From the NCBI RefSeq assembly GCF_000472785.1, contig NZ_AXAL01000001.1, positions 245,070 through 309,069 of the forward strand: a DNA stretch of 64,000 nucleotides, written 5' to 3'. The translations under genes and the position numbers were made by a program. This DNA is from Mesorhizobium loti CJ3sym (lineage in GTDB: Bacteria > Pseudomonadota > Alphaproteobacteria > Rhizobiales > Rhizobiaceae). Under the pieces are notes generated by a model that made no database searches, was not told the DNA's origin, and worked only from the letters and a program-made list of their open reading frames with translations. Shown in pieces: positions 1 through 7,972 of this stretch; within the stretch, counting starts at the first letter, position 1, and each line of letters starts with the position of its first letter.

Positions 1-834
1 GCCCTCTCCATACATGATGTCGAACTCGACAACCTTGAAGGGCGGCGCCAGCTTGTTCTTGACCACCTTGACGCGGGTCTGGTTGCCGACGACCTCGTCG
101 CGGTCCTTGACCGAGCCGATGCGGCGGATGTCGAGGCGAACCGAAGCGTAGAATTTCAGCGCATTGCCGCCCGTCGTGGTTTCGGGCGAGCCGAACATGA
201 CGCCGATCTTCATGCGGATCTGGTTGATGAAGATGACCATGGTGTTGGAGCGCGAGATCGAGGCGGTCAGCTTGCGCAGCGCCTGGCTCATCAGGCGAGC
301 CTGAAGACCAGGCAACGAATCGCCCATCTCGCCCTCGATTTCGGCGCGCGGCGTCAGTGCCGCGACCGAATCGACCACCAGCACGTCGATGGCGCCGGAG
401 CGCACCAGCGTATCGCAGATTTCCAGCGCCTGTTCGCCGGTGTCGGGCTGCGAGATCAGCAGGTTTTCAAGGTCGACGCCAAGCTTGCGGGCATAGACCG
501 GATCAAGCGCGTGTTCGGCATCGACGAAGGCGCAGATGCCGCCCTTCTTCTGGGCTTCCGCCACGGTGTGCAGGGCCAGTGTCGTCTTGCCGGAGCTTTC
601 CGGCCCATAGATTTCGACGATGCGTCCGCGCGGCAGGCCACCGACGCCAAGCGCGATGTCGAGGCCAAGCGAGCCGGTCGGCACCGTTTCAATCTCGACG
701 ACCTGCTCGTTGGCGCCGAGCCGCATGATCGAGCCCTTGCCGAAAGCCCGCTCGATTTGCGACAGAGCCGCATCCAGAGCCTTTGATTTGTCCACTGCCT
801 TGTCCTCTACAAGCCGCAAAGAATTCTGAGCCAT
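1..834 (-). CDS. recA: RecA recombinase, 3' end cut by window edge
   Basis: RecA is the DNA-dependent ATPase that forms filaments on single-stranded DNA, drives strand exchange and triggers LexA self-cleavage in the SOS response. The visible 278 residues start [20 protein letters not shown]. They include the Walker A loop GPESSGKT near residue 68, the [10 protein letters not shown] segment, Walker B ([10 protein letters not shown]) and the [14 protein letters not shown] segment. The reading frame runs off the left edge after FDIMYGEG, so about 70-80 C-terminal residues are missing. The ATG at 834 is the natural start; a long gene-free leader of about 280 bp lies upstream and holds two LexA-like boxes. 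It is divergent from the pseudouridine genes and not obviously co-transcribed with anything. Confidence 0.97.
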   Translation of the reverse strand, partial: MAQNSLRLVEDKAVDKSKALDAALSQIERAFGKGSIMRLGANEQVVEIETVPTGSLGLDIALGVGGLPRGRIVEIYGPESSGKTTLALHTVAEAQKKGGICAFVDAEHALDPVYARKLGVDLENLLISQPDTGEQALEICDTLVRSGAIDVLVVDSVAALTPRAEIEGEMGDSLPGLQARLMSQALRKLTASISRSNTMVIFINQIRMKIGVMFGSPETTTGGNALKFYASVRLDIRRIGSVKDRDEVVGNQTRVKVVKNKLAPPFKVVEFDIMYGEG

Positions 835-892
835 GATACATCACCCCTTGGTCGTCAATGAAGGCCGGACAATTCGTAATCCCTGCCATTTT

Positions 893-907
893 GTACCTTT
901 TTTGTTC
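893..907 (-). promoter_or_regulatory. LexA-like box 1 upstream of recA
   Basis: The plus strand reads GTAC-N7-GTTC, which is GAAC-N7-GTAC in the recA direction. It lies 59 bp ahead of the recA start. The alphaproteobacterial LexA box is a direct repeat GTTC-N7-GTTC, so one half site is exact and the other has one mismatch. Position and spacing fit SOS control of recA. Confidence 0.5.
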
Positions 908-958
908 TCATTTGGCAAGAGGCACCAACCAATTGAAAAACAAGTAATATCCCGATTT

Positions 959-973
959 GTTCTTTTTTCGTAC
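959..973 (-). promoter_or_regulatory. LexA-like box 2 upstream of recA
   Basis: The plus strand reads GTTC-N7-GTAC, again one exact GTTC half site and one single-mismatch half site at the N7 spacing expected for alphaproteobacterial LexA. It lies 66 bp from the first box, within AT-rich DNA that probably also carries the recA promoter. Confidence 0.42.
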
Positions 974-1116
974 CAGGACATCGAGCAGGATGCCCCTTTG
1001 CGTTGGGCCAGAGGGCTTGGCTGTTTCGATCCGCCGAATCGCCTCCCCTGCATGCGAAGCTCCGTCGCAGACCCTAGCGCTTGTGCGATGGGAATAACAA
1101 AGGTCATATCGCCGGC

Positions 1117-2061
1117 ATGGTGAAATCCGCAAAAATACTGGCCGTGGGCGGCGCTCATATCGACCGGCGTGGCCAGGTGTCCGGTGCTTACGTGCCGGCT
1201 GCCTCCAATCCCGGCACGATGCGCGAGGATGTCGGCGGCGGCGTCTTCAATGCGCTGCGCAGCACGGTGCGGCGAGGCGTCTCGGGCTCGCTGATGTCGA
1301 TGCGCGGCGGCGACGCCTCGGCCGAGACGGTTTCGCGCGCCATCGCCGAGGCCGGCATTGCCGATCTGTCGGCGGTGTTCCTCGACCGCACGACGCCGAG
1401 CTACACCGCGCTGATCGACAGCGAGGGCGAACTCATCACCGGCTTTGCCGACATGGCGCTCTACGACCTGGCGTTTCCCAAACAACTCAGGCGGTCCAAG
1501 GTCCGCGAGGCGATCGCCGATGCCGATGCCATCCTGTGCGACGCCAATCTGCCGACCTCGGCGCTGGAGCGGCTGGTCGGGCTTGCCGCTGGCAAGCCCG
1601 TATACGCCATTGCGATTTCGCCGGCCAAGGTGGTGCGGCTGATACCGGTGCTCGGGGCGCTGGCGCTGGTCTTCATGAACTGGCGAGAAGCAATGGCGCT
1701 GGCCGGCGTCCACGCGAATGCCACGCCACGCGAGATGGTCGACGGCTTGAGGTGCAGCGGCCTGAAATGCGGCCTGGTGACGGCGGGCGGCGCGCCGGTG
1801 TTGGGCTTCGATGCATCTGGCGCCTTCTCGGTCATGCCGCCTGCCCCCAGAAAAATTGCCGACGTCACCGGCGCCGGCGACGCACTGGCGGGAGCGACGG
1901 TCGCAGCCCTGCTGCGAGACGTACCGCTGCGCGAGGCCTTGCGCGAAGGCGTTGCCGCGGCGACGTTGGCCATCGAAAGCGCCAGCGCTGTCCCCGATTT
2001 CACCGCGGCGCGCTTCGCTGAAGCGCTGGCCCTTGTGCCGGAGGCTCGGGAAGTGGCATGA
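1117..2061 (+). CDS. psuK: PfkB-family kinase, probable pseudouridine kinase
   Basis: PsuK phosphorylates pseudouridine to pseudouridine 5'-phosphate, the first step of salvage of this modified nucleoside. The 314-residue protein is a ribokinase/PfkB-fold kinase: N-terminal VGGAHIDRRG, a GGGVFNALR segment near residue 45, and the C-terminal DVTGAGDALAG anion-hole and catalytic-Asp motif near residue 250. A general sugar kinase would fit the fold equally well. The assignment rests on the next gene, which encodes the partner glycosidase PsuG. An in-frame TTG at 1081 is possible, but the ATG at 1117 starts right at the conserved first beta strand (KILAVGGAHID) and is preferred. Confidence 0.85.
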   Translation: MVKSAKILAVGGAHIDRRGQVSGAYVPAASNPGTMREDVGGGVFNALRSTVRRGVSGSLMSMRGGDASAETVSRAIAEAGIADLSAVFLDRTTPSYTALIDSEGELITGFADMALYDLAFPKQLRRSKVREAIADADAILCDANLPTSALERLVGLAAGKPVYAIAISPAKVVRLIPVLGALALVFMNWREAMALAGVHANATPREMVDGLRCSGLKCGLVTAGGAPVLGFDASGAFSVMPPAPRKIADVTGAGDALAGATVAALLRDVPLREALREGVAAATLAIESASAVPDFTAARFAEALALVPEAREVA

Positions 2062-2136
2062 GACCGGCGAATTCATAATGCCGCGATGTTGCCGAGCCTC
2101 CCGATGGATGCGTCGCAACGCGCGTTGGAGATCCAG

Positions 2137-3054
2137 ATGACGCCAGAGACCGCCCGCCCCTTCATCGACATCCACGCGCCGGTAGCGCAAGCCCTGGCCG
2201 CGGGACGACCGGTGGTGGCGCTGGAAAGCACCATCATCACCCATGGCATGCCCTACCCCGACAATGGCGCCATGGCGGCCAATGTCGAAAAGATCATCGG
2301 CGACGGCGGTGCCGTGCCGGCGACGATCGCCGTGGTTGGCGGCCGCATCAAGATCGGCCTTTCCGACGGAGAGCGCGAATCGCTCGCCATGACGGGTGAC
2401 GCGATGAAGCTGTCGCGCGCTGATCTCGGCTTCGCCGTGGCGCAAGGCCGCACCGGCGGCACCACGGTCGCCGCCACGATGATCGCGGCGCATATGGTCG
2501 GCATAAAAGTGTTCGCGACCGGTGGCATTGGCGGCGTCCACAAGGGCGCGGAAAAGAGTTTTGATATCTCCGCCGACCTCGATGAACTTGCGCGCACGCC
2601 GGTCATCGTCGTCTCGGCCGGCGCCAAGGCCATTCTTGATATCGAAAAAACGCTGGAGGTGCTGGAAACCCGCGGCGTGCCGGTGATCGGCCATGGCTGC
2701 GAGACGATGCCGGCCTTCTGGTCGCGGCAGTCGCCGTTCCGCGCACCGCTGACCCTGCACACGCCGGAAGACATCGCGCATTTCTACCAGACCAGGGCTG
2801 CGCTGGGGCTCGGCGGCGGCGTGCTGGTTGCCAATCCGGTGCCGGAAAACCACGAAATCCCGGCCGAAGAGATGGCCGGCTATATCGCGGCCGCGCAGAA
2901 GGCAGCCGAGGCGCTCAATGTGACCGGCAAGGCGGTGACGCCGTTTCTGCTGGGAAAAATCCTGGAATTGACCGGTGGCCGCAGCCTGAAGACAAACATC
3001 GCGCTGGTGGAGAACAATGCTCGGCTGGCGGCGGAGATTGCGAAGGCGCTTTAG
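2137..3054 (+). CDS. psuG: Pseudouridine-5'-phosphate glycosidase
   Basis: PsuG reversibly cleaves the C-C glycosidic bond of pseudouridine 5'-phosphate to uracil and ribose 5-phosphate. The 305-residue protein has family hallmarks: ALESTIITHGMPYP near residue 24, the VGGRIKIGL segment, GRTGGTTVAATM, FATGGIGGVHKG, and near the C-terminus GGRSLKTNIALVENNA. In-frame ATGs occur at 2086 and 2104, but GGAG at 2127-2130 lies six bases ahead of the ATG at 2137, which also gives the usual family length. The gene follows psuK by 75 bp on the same strand and the two form a two-gene catabolic unit. Confidence 0.93.
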   Translation: MTPETARPFIDIHAPVAQALAAGRPVVALESTIITHGMPYPDNGAMAANVEKIIGDGGAVPATIAVVGGRIKIGLSDGERESLAMTGDAMKLSRADLGFAVAQGRTGGTTVAATMIAAHMVGIKVFATGGIGGVHKGAEKSFDISADLDELARTPVIVVSAGAKAILDIEKTLEVLETRGVPVIGHGCETMPAFWSRQSPFRAPLTLHTPEDIAHFYQTRAALGLGGGVLVANPVPENHEIPAEEMAGYIAAAQKAAEALNVTGKAVTPFLLGKILELTGGRSLKTNIALVENNARLAAEIAKAL

Positions 3055-3071
3055 GGGCTGCGCGGCCAGGG

Positions 3072-3225
3072 CCCCCTCACCCGGATTGCCAACACCGAAT
3101 TACCTGGAGCAATTCGGGGCAATCCGACCTCTCCCCGAGGGGGGAGAGGAGCGCGCCGGCGCCGATGCCTGTCTCTTCTCCCCAGCGGGGAGAAGGTGGC
3201 CGCGAAGCGGCCGGATGAGGGGGCG
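3072..3225. repeat. Rhizobial intergenic palindromic repeat
   Basis: This GC-rich spacer between psuG and the convergent TfoX-domain gene holds stacked short palindromes: CTCTCCCC(G) with GGGGAGAG, CTTCTCCCC with GGGGAGAAG, and GGCCGCGAAGCGGCC. It ends GGATGAGGGGGCGG. This arrangement is typical of mosaic palindromic elements scattered between rhizobial genes. It could also serve as a bidirectional terminator here. Confidence 0.65.
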
Positions 3226-3265
3226 GCCTCGACGTGCCCTTCGTGGCCGTCAACAACGGATCAAA

Positions 3266-3589
3266 TCACTTCCCCACCCTTCGCCCCGCCTCATAGGCCC
3301 GCTGCGCCCAGACCGCCATCTCATCTGGATCATCAAACGCGTCATCCGGAACACTCCAGTAAGGCATGGCGACCAGTTTGCCGTGGCGCGTGCCGGTATA
3401 GGTCCATTGCTGGCAACCGGCGGCTTCGAAGTCGGGTATGCTGTGCTCGTCGGCCTTGAGCAGCAATTCGCCGCGCAGCACGATGGCGACGATGACGCCG
3501 TCGAAATAGATGCCCTTGCCGCCGAACAGTCTGCGGATGCTGACCGGGCCGAGGCCGGCGAACAGTTCGGCGATGCGTTCATTGTCCAT
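3266..3589 (-). CDS. TfoX N-terminal domain protein
   Basis: The 107-residue protein matches the N-terminal domain of TfoX/Sxy in pattern: an acidic start (MDNERIAELFAGLGPVSIRR), the core LFGGKGIYFDGVIVAIV, a RGELLLKAD strand, and a C-terminal helix (DDPDEMAVWAQRAYEAGRR). In gammaproteobacteria TfoX controls competence genes, but stand-alone N-terminal domains of this size are widespread in alphaproteobacteria and have no proven role in competence. It is monocistronic and convergent with psuG. Function cannot be inferred beyond the fold. Confidence 0.8.
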   Translation of the reverse strand: MDNERIAELFAGLGPVSIRRLFGGKGIYFDGVIVAIVLRGELLLKADEHSIPDFEAAGCQQWTYTGTRHGKLVAMPYWSVPDDAFDDPDEMAVWAQRAYEAGRRVGK

Positions 3590-3680
3590 GCCGCGATCAT
3601 GTCATCGCGCCCAGGACTTGTCATCGCCGCAACCAAAGCCATGCTGACGGGTTGAGAGAAAAACATCGGAGCTTCCCAAC

Positions 3681-4178
3681 ATGCCGCTTCTGCTTAAGGG
3701 GTCCTGTCGCTGTAACGCCGTGCGTTTCGAGGTGGAAAGCCACACGCCGGTGCCGTTCATGCTCTGCTACTGCTCGATCTGCCGCAAGCAGCAGGGCGGC
3801 GGTGGCTTCGCCATCAATCTCGGCGCCGACTACGAAACGCTGAACATCAGGGGCAAGCGTAGCCTCGGCGTCTTTCGAGCCGAGATCGAGGACGACGAGC
3901 ATCCCTATTGCGAGGTCTCGACCGGCGAGCGGAATTTCTGCCGCAAATGCGGCTCGGCGCTCTGGCTTTACGACCCGACCTGGCCGGAGCTGGTGCATCC
4001 CTTCGCCTCTGCGATCGACAGCGACCTGCCGAAACCGCCTGAAAAAGTACATCTGATGCTGAAATACAAGGCGAACTGGGTCGAGCCCGATATCGGCAAG
4101 GGTGACAAGACGTTTGATGTCTATCCTGAAGAATCGATCGCGGACTGGCACAAGCGGACGGGAATGTGGGTGGAATAG
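3681..4178 (+). CDS. Gfa/CENP-V family zinc-binding protein
   Basis: The 165-residue protein belongs to the Gfa (glutathione-dependent formaldehyde-activating) family by its zinc ligand pattern. There is a CRC pair near residue 9, CYCSIC near residue 29, and CRKC near residue 88 followed by the typical GSALW. The fold binds structural and catalytic zinc. Only a few members act on the formaldehyde-glutathione adduct, so the substrate is unknown here. No frmA-type dehydrogenase is adjacent, so formaldehyde detoxification is not supported by context. The gene is divergent from the TfoX-domain gene with 91 bp between their starts. Confidence 0.83.
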   Translation: MPLLLKGSCRCNAVRFEVESHTPVPFMLCYCSICRKQQGGGGFAINLGADYETLNIRGKRSLGVFRAEIEDDEHPYCEVSTGERNFCRKCGSALWLYDPTWPELVHPFASAIDSDLPKPPEKVHLMLKYKANWVEPDIGKGDKTFDVYPEESIADWHKRTGMWVE

Positions 4179-4244
4179 TGTTCTTCCGTCGCAGGCAGAT
4201 GAGGGGCTGCGCTGACATTTGAGAGGCTGGCGCTGCCCCTCATC

Positions 4245-4334
4245 CGGCCCTTCGGGCCGTTCGTCATTCGAAAAGCCAAGCAATTGGCTTTTCGCCCGCC
4301 GCGCGGACCATTCCTCACCTCCCCGTAAACGGGG
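4245..4334. repeat. Three-hairpin intergenic repeat downstream of sufA
   Basis: Three perfect short hairpins lie in a row: CGGCCC-TTC-GGGCCG at 4245-4259; ten-base arms GAAAAGCCAA and TTGGCTTTTC with a four-base loop at 4270-4293; and CCCCGT-AA-ACGGGG at 4321-4334. The middle hairpin recurs almost identically at 6634-6657. The element separates the convergent Gfa-family gene and sufA and can act as terminator for both. Confidence 0.7.
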
Positions 4335-4344
4335 CGAAGGAAGA

Positions 4345-4725
4345 TCAGGCCGAGGCGCGTGCCTCTGCCAGTGCCTTGAGATCGGCGGGCTTCAGTTCGA
4401 CGGATTCGCCGCAGCCGCAGGCCGAACTCTGGTTCGGGTTGTGGAAGGTGAAGCCGGTGCGCAGCGTCGTCTGCTCGAAATCCATCTCGGTTCCAAACAG
4501 GAAAAGGGCTGCTTCCGGCGCGACATAGACATGGGCGCCGTCGCGCTCGATATGGTCGTCCTTGGTGTTGGGCTCGATCACCAGGTCGACCGTGTATTCC
4601 ATGCCGGCACAGCCGCCCTTCTTGATGCCAAGGCGGATGCCATGCGCGTTGTCACGCGTGGCAACGATCTCGCGCACCCGGTCGGCGGCCTTTTCGGTCA
4701 TCGTGATGACGGCAAAGCGTCCCAT
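4345..4725 (-). CDS. sufA: SufA/IscA-type Fe-S carrier protein
   Basis: SufA is an A-type carrier that receives Fe-S clusters from the SufBCD scaffold and delivers them to apoproteins. The 126-residue protein has the three conserved cysteines: one in KKGGCAGMEY near residue 46 and a C-terminal CGC pair in SSACGCGESV near residues 109-111. A longer in-frame start exists at 4779, but the ATG at 4725 is preceded by AAGGAAAGAGA and gives the usual length (MGRFAVITMTEKAADRV). It is the last gene of the suf operon, separated from sufT by 184 bp containing a palindromic repeat. Confidence 0.93.
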   Translation of the reverse strand: MGRFAVITMTEKAADRVREIVATRDNAHGIRLGIKKGGCAGMEYTVDLVIEPNTKDDHIERDGAHVYVAPEAALFLFGTEMDFEQTTLRTGFTFHNPNQSSACGCGESVELKPADLKALAEARASA

Positions 4726-4862
4726 TCTCTTTCCTTCTCCATTCCATACAGGTTCAAGGCCTGCCGAATGATTCCTCACCTAAAATGGTGAAGTTTTACC
4801 ACTGGCGCAAGTGCGCCAACCTCTGCTTGCCTAATGCGTGACCCGCTTTAGTCTTTTGCTTT

Positions 4863-4910
4863 ATGCATGTCGGTGTCCCAAAACCGAGGTCACTTTTGGG
4901 CGACATGCAT
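4863..4910. repeat. Palindromic repeat between sufT and sufA
   Basis: Perfect ten-base outer arms ATGCATGTCG (4863-4872) and CGACATGCAT (4901-4910) enclose inner arms CCCAAAA and TTTTGGG. The layout matches a palindromic element common between genes in Mesorhizobium and relatives, recalled rather than searched. It touches the sufT stop codon and could fold in the suf transcript, limiting read-through into sufA or protecting RNA ends. Confidence 0.75.
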
Positions 4911-5311
4911 CAGTACCAACCCACCGCCACCTGTGCCTCTTCCGACATGCGGTCGGCCGACCACGGTGGATCGAAGGTCATGTTGACCTCGACGCCGGAC
5001 ACGCCTTCGACGGCGCCGACGGCATTTTCCACCCAGCCGGGCATTTCGCCGGCTACCGGGCAGCCTGGGGCTGTCAGCGTCATGTCGATCTTGACCGAGC
5101 GGTTGTCCTCGATGTCGATCTTGTAGATGAGGCCAAGCTCGTAGATGTCGGCCGGGATTTCCGGGTCGTAGACGGTCTTCAGCGCCGAGACGATGTCGTC
5201 GGTCAGCCGTGCCAGTTCGTCGGCTGGAATGGCTGATCCCGACACCAGCGCGTTGGGCGCTGTTTCCGGAGCGGTCTCAGTGGCAATGCTTGCATCATCC
5301 ATGGTCGTCAT
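4910..5311 (-). CDS. sufT: SUF system DUF59/MIP18-family protein SufT
   Basis: SufT-type proteins are accessory factors in Fe-S cluster assembly or delivery. The 133-residue protein has a variable N-terminal tail of about 30 residues and then a DUF59 (MIP18) domain. Motifs are YDPEIPADIYELGLIYKI, the invariant cysteine in LTAPGCPVAGEMP near residue 88, and VEVNMTFDPPWS near the end. It begins 12 bp after sufS. An ATG three codons further in (5302) is an alternative start. Domain and operon position together make the call secure. Confidence 0.92.
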   Translation of the reverse strand: MTTMDDASIATETAPETAPNALVSGSAIPADELARLTDDIVSALKTVYDPEIPADIYELGLIYKIDIEDNRSVKIDMTLTAPGCPVAGEMPGWVENAVGAVEGVSGVEVNMTFDPPWSADRMSEEAQVAVGWY

Positions 5312-5323
5312 CCAAAGAAATCT

Positions 5324-6568
5324 TCACCCGAAGAATTTGCGCGCTTTTTCAAGCGCCTCGGCCAAAGCGTCGACTTCGGCCCTGGTATTATACATGCCGA
5401 ACGATGCCCTGCATGTGGAGGTTACGCCAAAGCGTTTCAACAGCGGCTGGGCACAATGGGTGCCCGCCCGCACAGCGACACCTTGCCTGTCTATCACCAT
5501 CGACACGTCATGGGCATGAATGCCTTGCAGTTCGAACGAGATGATGGCGCCCTTGCCAGGCGCATCGCCAAAGATACGCAGCGAGTTGATGGCGCGCAGC
5601 CGCTCATGCGCATAGGTCTTGAGGTCTTCCTCATGCGCCGCGATGCGCTCGCGGCCGATCTTTTCCATATAGTCGAGCGCCGCGCCCAGTCCAATCGCCT
5701 GGACGATCGGCGGCGTGCCGGCCTCGAAGCGATGCGGCGGCTCGTTGTAGGTGACGATGTCTTCCGTCACCTCTTCGATCATCTCGCCGCCGCCCATGAA
5801 CGGACGCATACCGGCGAGAATGTCCTTCTTGCCGTAGAGCACGCCGATGCCCGAGGGACCGTAGACCTTGTGGCCGGTAAAGACGAAGAAATCGCAGTCG
5901 AGGTCCTGGACGTCGATCGGCATATGCACGGCGCTCTGGCTGCCGTCGACCAGCACCGGAATGCCGCGGGCATGCGCGATGCGCACGATCTCCTTGATCG
6001 GCGTCACCGTGCCCAGCGCATTCGACATCTGCGTGATGGCGACGAGCTTGGTGCGGTCGGTCAGCCGCTTCTCGAATTCCTCGATGTGGAAGACGCCGAG
6101 ATCGTCGACCGGCACCCAGACCAGCTTGGCGCCCTGACGCTCGCGGATGAAATGCCAGGGCACGATGTTGGAGTGGTGTTCCATGATCGACAGCACGATC
6201 TCATCGCCCTCGCCGATATTGGGCATGCCATAGCCATAGGCAACCGTGTTGATCGCCGCCGTCGTGTTCGAGGTGAAGATGATGTTGTCGGTGCTCGGCG
6301 CATTGAGGAAGCGGCGCACCGTTTCACGGGCCTTCTCATAAGCGTCGGTCGCGGCATTCGAAAGGAAATGCAGGCCGCGATGAACGTTGGCGTATTCCTG
6401 GCTGTAGGCGTGCTGGATGGTATCGAGCACCACCTGCGGCTTCTGCGCCGAGGCGCCATTGTCGAGATAGACCAGTGGCTTGCCGTAGACTTCGCGCGAC
6501 AGGATCGGGAAGTCGCGGCGGATCGCCTCGACGTCGTAGGGGATGTTTTCGACTTTCTGGTCCATCAT
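5324..6568 (-). CDS. sufS: SufS group II cysteine desulfurase
   Basis: SufS is a PLP enzyme that takes sulfur from L-cysteine as a persulfide and feeds it to SufBCD. The 414-residue protein shows YLDNGASAQKP near residue 35, the PLP-lysine motif FTGHKVYGPSGIG near residue 230, and the active-site cysteine in RAGTHCAQPLL near residue 370. No sufE gene lies in the window, so the sulfur acceptor is either encoded elsewhere or not needed. A second, group I desulfurase heads the same operon, which is unusual enough to note. A methionine directly follows the first, so the start is uncertain by one codon. Confidence 0.95.
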   Translation of the reverse strand: MMDQKVENIPYDVEAIRRDFPILSREVYGKPLVYLDNGASAQKPQVVLDTIQHAYSQEYANVHRGLHFLSNAATDAYEKARETVRRFLNAPSTDNIIFTSNTTAAINTVAYGYGMPNIGEGDEIVLSIMEHHSNIVPWHFIRERQGAKLVWVPVDDLGVFHIEEFEKRLTDRTKLVAITQMSNALGTVTPIKEIVRIAHARGIPVLVDGSQSAVHMPIDVQDLDCDFFVFTGHKVYGPSGIGVLYGKKDILAGMRPFMGGGEMIEEVTEDIVTYNEPPHRFEAGTPPIVQAIGLGAALDYMEKIGRERIAAHEEDLKTYAHERLRAINSLRIFGDAPGKGAIISFELQGIHAHDVSMVIDRQGVAVRAGTHCAQPLLKRFGVTSTCRASFGMYNTRAEVDALAEALEKARKFFG

Positions 6569-6633
6569 CTGTCTTTCAATGCCCGGTTCAGCGTCTGCCG
6601 GCCCTCCGCTATGGCTCCGGGCGTTCGTCGCTC

Positions 6634-6657
6634 AAAAAGCCAAATCGTTGGCTTTTT
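6634..6657. repeat. Hairpin repeat between sufD and sufS
   Basis: Ten-base arms AAAAAGCCAA and TTGGCTTTTT enclose a four-base loop. This copies the architecture and most of the bases of the hairpin at 4270-4293, and both are preceded by a CGTTCGTC motif. The T-rich arm on either strand makes it terminator-like, yet it sits inside the operon between sufD and sufS (6569-6678). Confidence 0.7.
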
Positions 6658-6678
6658 GCCGGCTACGCCGACCGCTCC

Positions 6679-7947
6679 TCACCCATGCGTCACAAACCAT
6701 TCGTCGAGCTTCGCTTCCAGCGCCTCGACTATGACCTCGTCGTCCAGCTCCTCGATCACCTCGGCGACGAAGGCCTTGACCAGCAGGCCTCGGGCCGACT
6801 TCTCATCGACGCCGCGCGCCATCAGGTAGAAAAGATGGTCGTGGTCGATCTCGGTGACCGTCGCGCCATGGCCGCAGACCACGTCGTCAGCAAAGATTTC
6901 GAGCTCAGGCTTGGTCGAGAACTCACCATCATCCGACAGCAGCAGCGTGTTGCAGGCCATCTTGGCGTTGGTCTTCTGCGCATACTGATGAACGTTGATA
7001 CGGCCCTGGAAAACGCCGCGCGCCTTGCCTGTCACCACATTGCGTATGACTTCCGTCGACGTCGTGTGCGGCACGGCATGGTCGAGCACCATGGTCACAT
7101 CGGTGTGGGTGTCGCCGGCCAGAAGGTTGATGCCGCGCAGTTTGAAATCACCGCCTTCGCCTGTCGTCCTGATCATGATCTCCTGGCGCACGAGCTTGCC
7201 GCCAGCGTTCATGACAAAAAGCGTCAGTTTGGCGTTCTTGCCGATATCGGCCTTGAACTGCGCCAGATACGTCGCCGTTTCCGGCTGTTCCTGCACGATC
7301 AGCCACGTCACCTCGGCGCCCTCGCCTAGCACGAGCTGGCTGACCGAACTGACCAGAGCAGCACCTTCCCCGGTCTGGCGCTCGACAATAACAGCCTTGG
7401 CTCCGGCGCCAACGCGCACCGGCAGGCGCACATGGGTCTGGCCGCCGGCTTGCAGGTTCTGCAGTTCGAGGGGCTTATCCAGCTCGGTGCCATCGGCGAT
7501 GTCGACAAAGTAGCCATCGGCGACGAAAGCGGTGTTCAGCGCGCCGATCGCATCGTCGCTGCCATAGGGATCGAGCCCCGGCGCGATGCTGCCGTCGGTC
7601 AGCTTTTCCGACAGGCGCTGGACGGTGACGCCGTCAACAGCCGGCGTCTTCGCGTCGGATTTGCCGTTCAGGATCGGCAGAACGGCAGAACCTTCGACGA
7701 TCGGTGCTACGGCCTTGGCGACGGCGGACGGATCAAAGTCCGGCACCACGTTCAACAGCCGGCGCAGGTCCGTATAGTGCCAGGATTCGATGCGCCGCGT
7801 CGGCAGGCCGTGCTTGATCGCCTCGATCGCGTCGTCGCGCTTCAGCATGACAGCGCCATCGCCCGGCAGCAGCGACAGCCGGTCACCGAACGCGTCGATC
7901 AACGCGGTTTCGGCGGGTGTCCGCTGCGGTTGTGTGTGCATATTCAT
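6679..7947 (-). CDS. sufD: SufD Fe-S scaffold subunit
   Basis: SufD pairs with SufB and the ATPase SufC to build Fe-S clusters. The 422-residue protein has a helical N-terminal domain (TRRIESWHYTDLRRLL near residue 50) and the beta-helix core found in the SufB/SufD family. Its C-terminal motifs are FADDVVCGHGATVTEIDHDHLFYLMARG and ARGLLVKAFVAEVIEEL. The ORF opens at 7971, but the ATG at 7947 is better: it is preceded by AAGGTCAAACTG and begins MNMHTQPQ. The gene lies 25 bp after sufC. Confidence 0.95.
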   Translation of the reverse strand: MNMHTQPQRTPAETALIDAFGDRLSLLPGDGAVMLKRDDAIEAIKHGLPTRRIESWHYTDLRRLLNVVPDFDPSAVAKAVAPIVEGSAVLPILNGKSDAKTPAVDGVTVQRLSEKLTDGSIAPGLDPYGSDDAIGALNTAFVADGYFVDIADGTELDKPLELQNLQAGGQTHVRLPVRVGAGAKAVIVERQTGEGAALVSSVSQLVLGEGAEVTWLIVQEQPETATYLAQFKADIGKNAKLTLFVMNAGGKLVRQEIMIRTTGEGGDFKLRGINLLAGDTHTDVTMVLDHAVPHTTSTEVIRNVVTGKARGVFQGRINVHQYAQKTNAKMACNTLLLSDDGEFSTKPELEIFADDVVCGHGATVTEIDHDHLFYLMARGVDEKSARGLLVKAFVAEVIEELDDEVIVEALEAKLDEWFVTHG

Positions 7948-7972
7948 CAGTTTGACCTTGCCTTCTGGCATC

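Noticed and set aside
841..2853. 670-residue minus-strand ORF opposite psuK and psuG
   Set aside because: It is a low-complexity shadow frame rich in R, H, G and A; the plus-strand genes have clear motifs.
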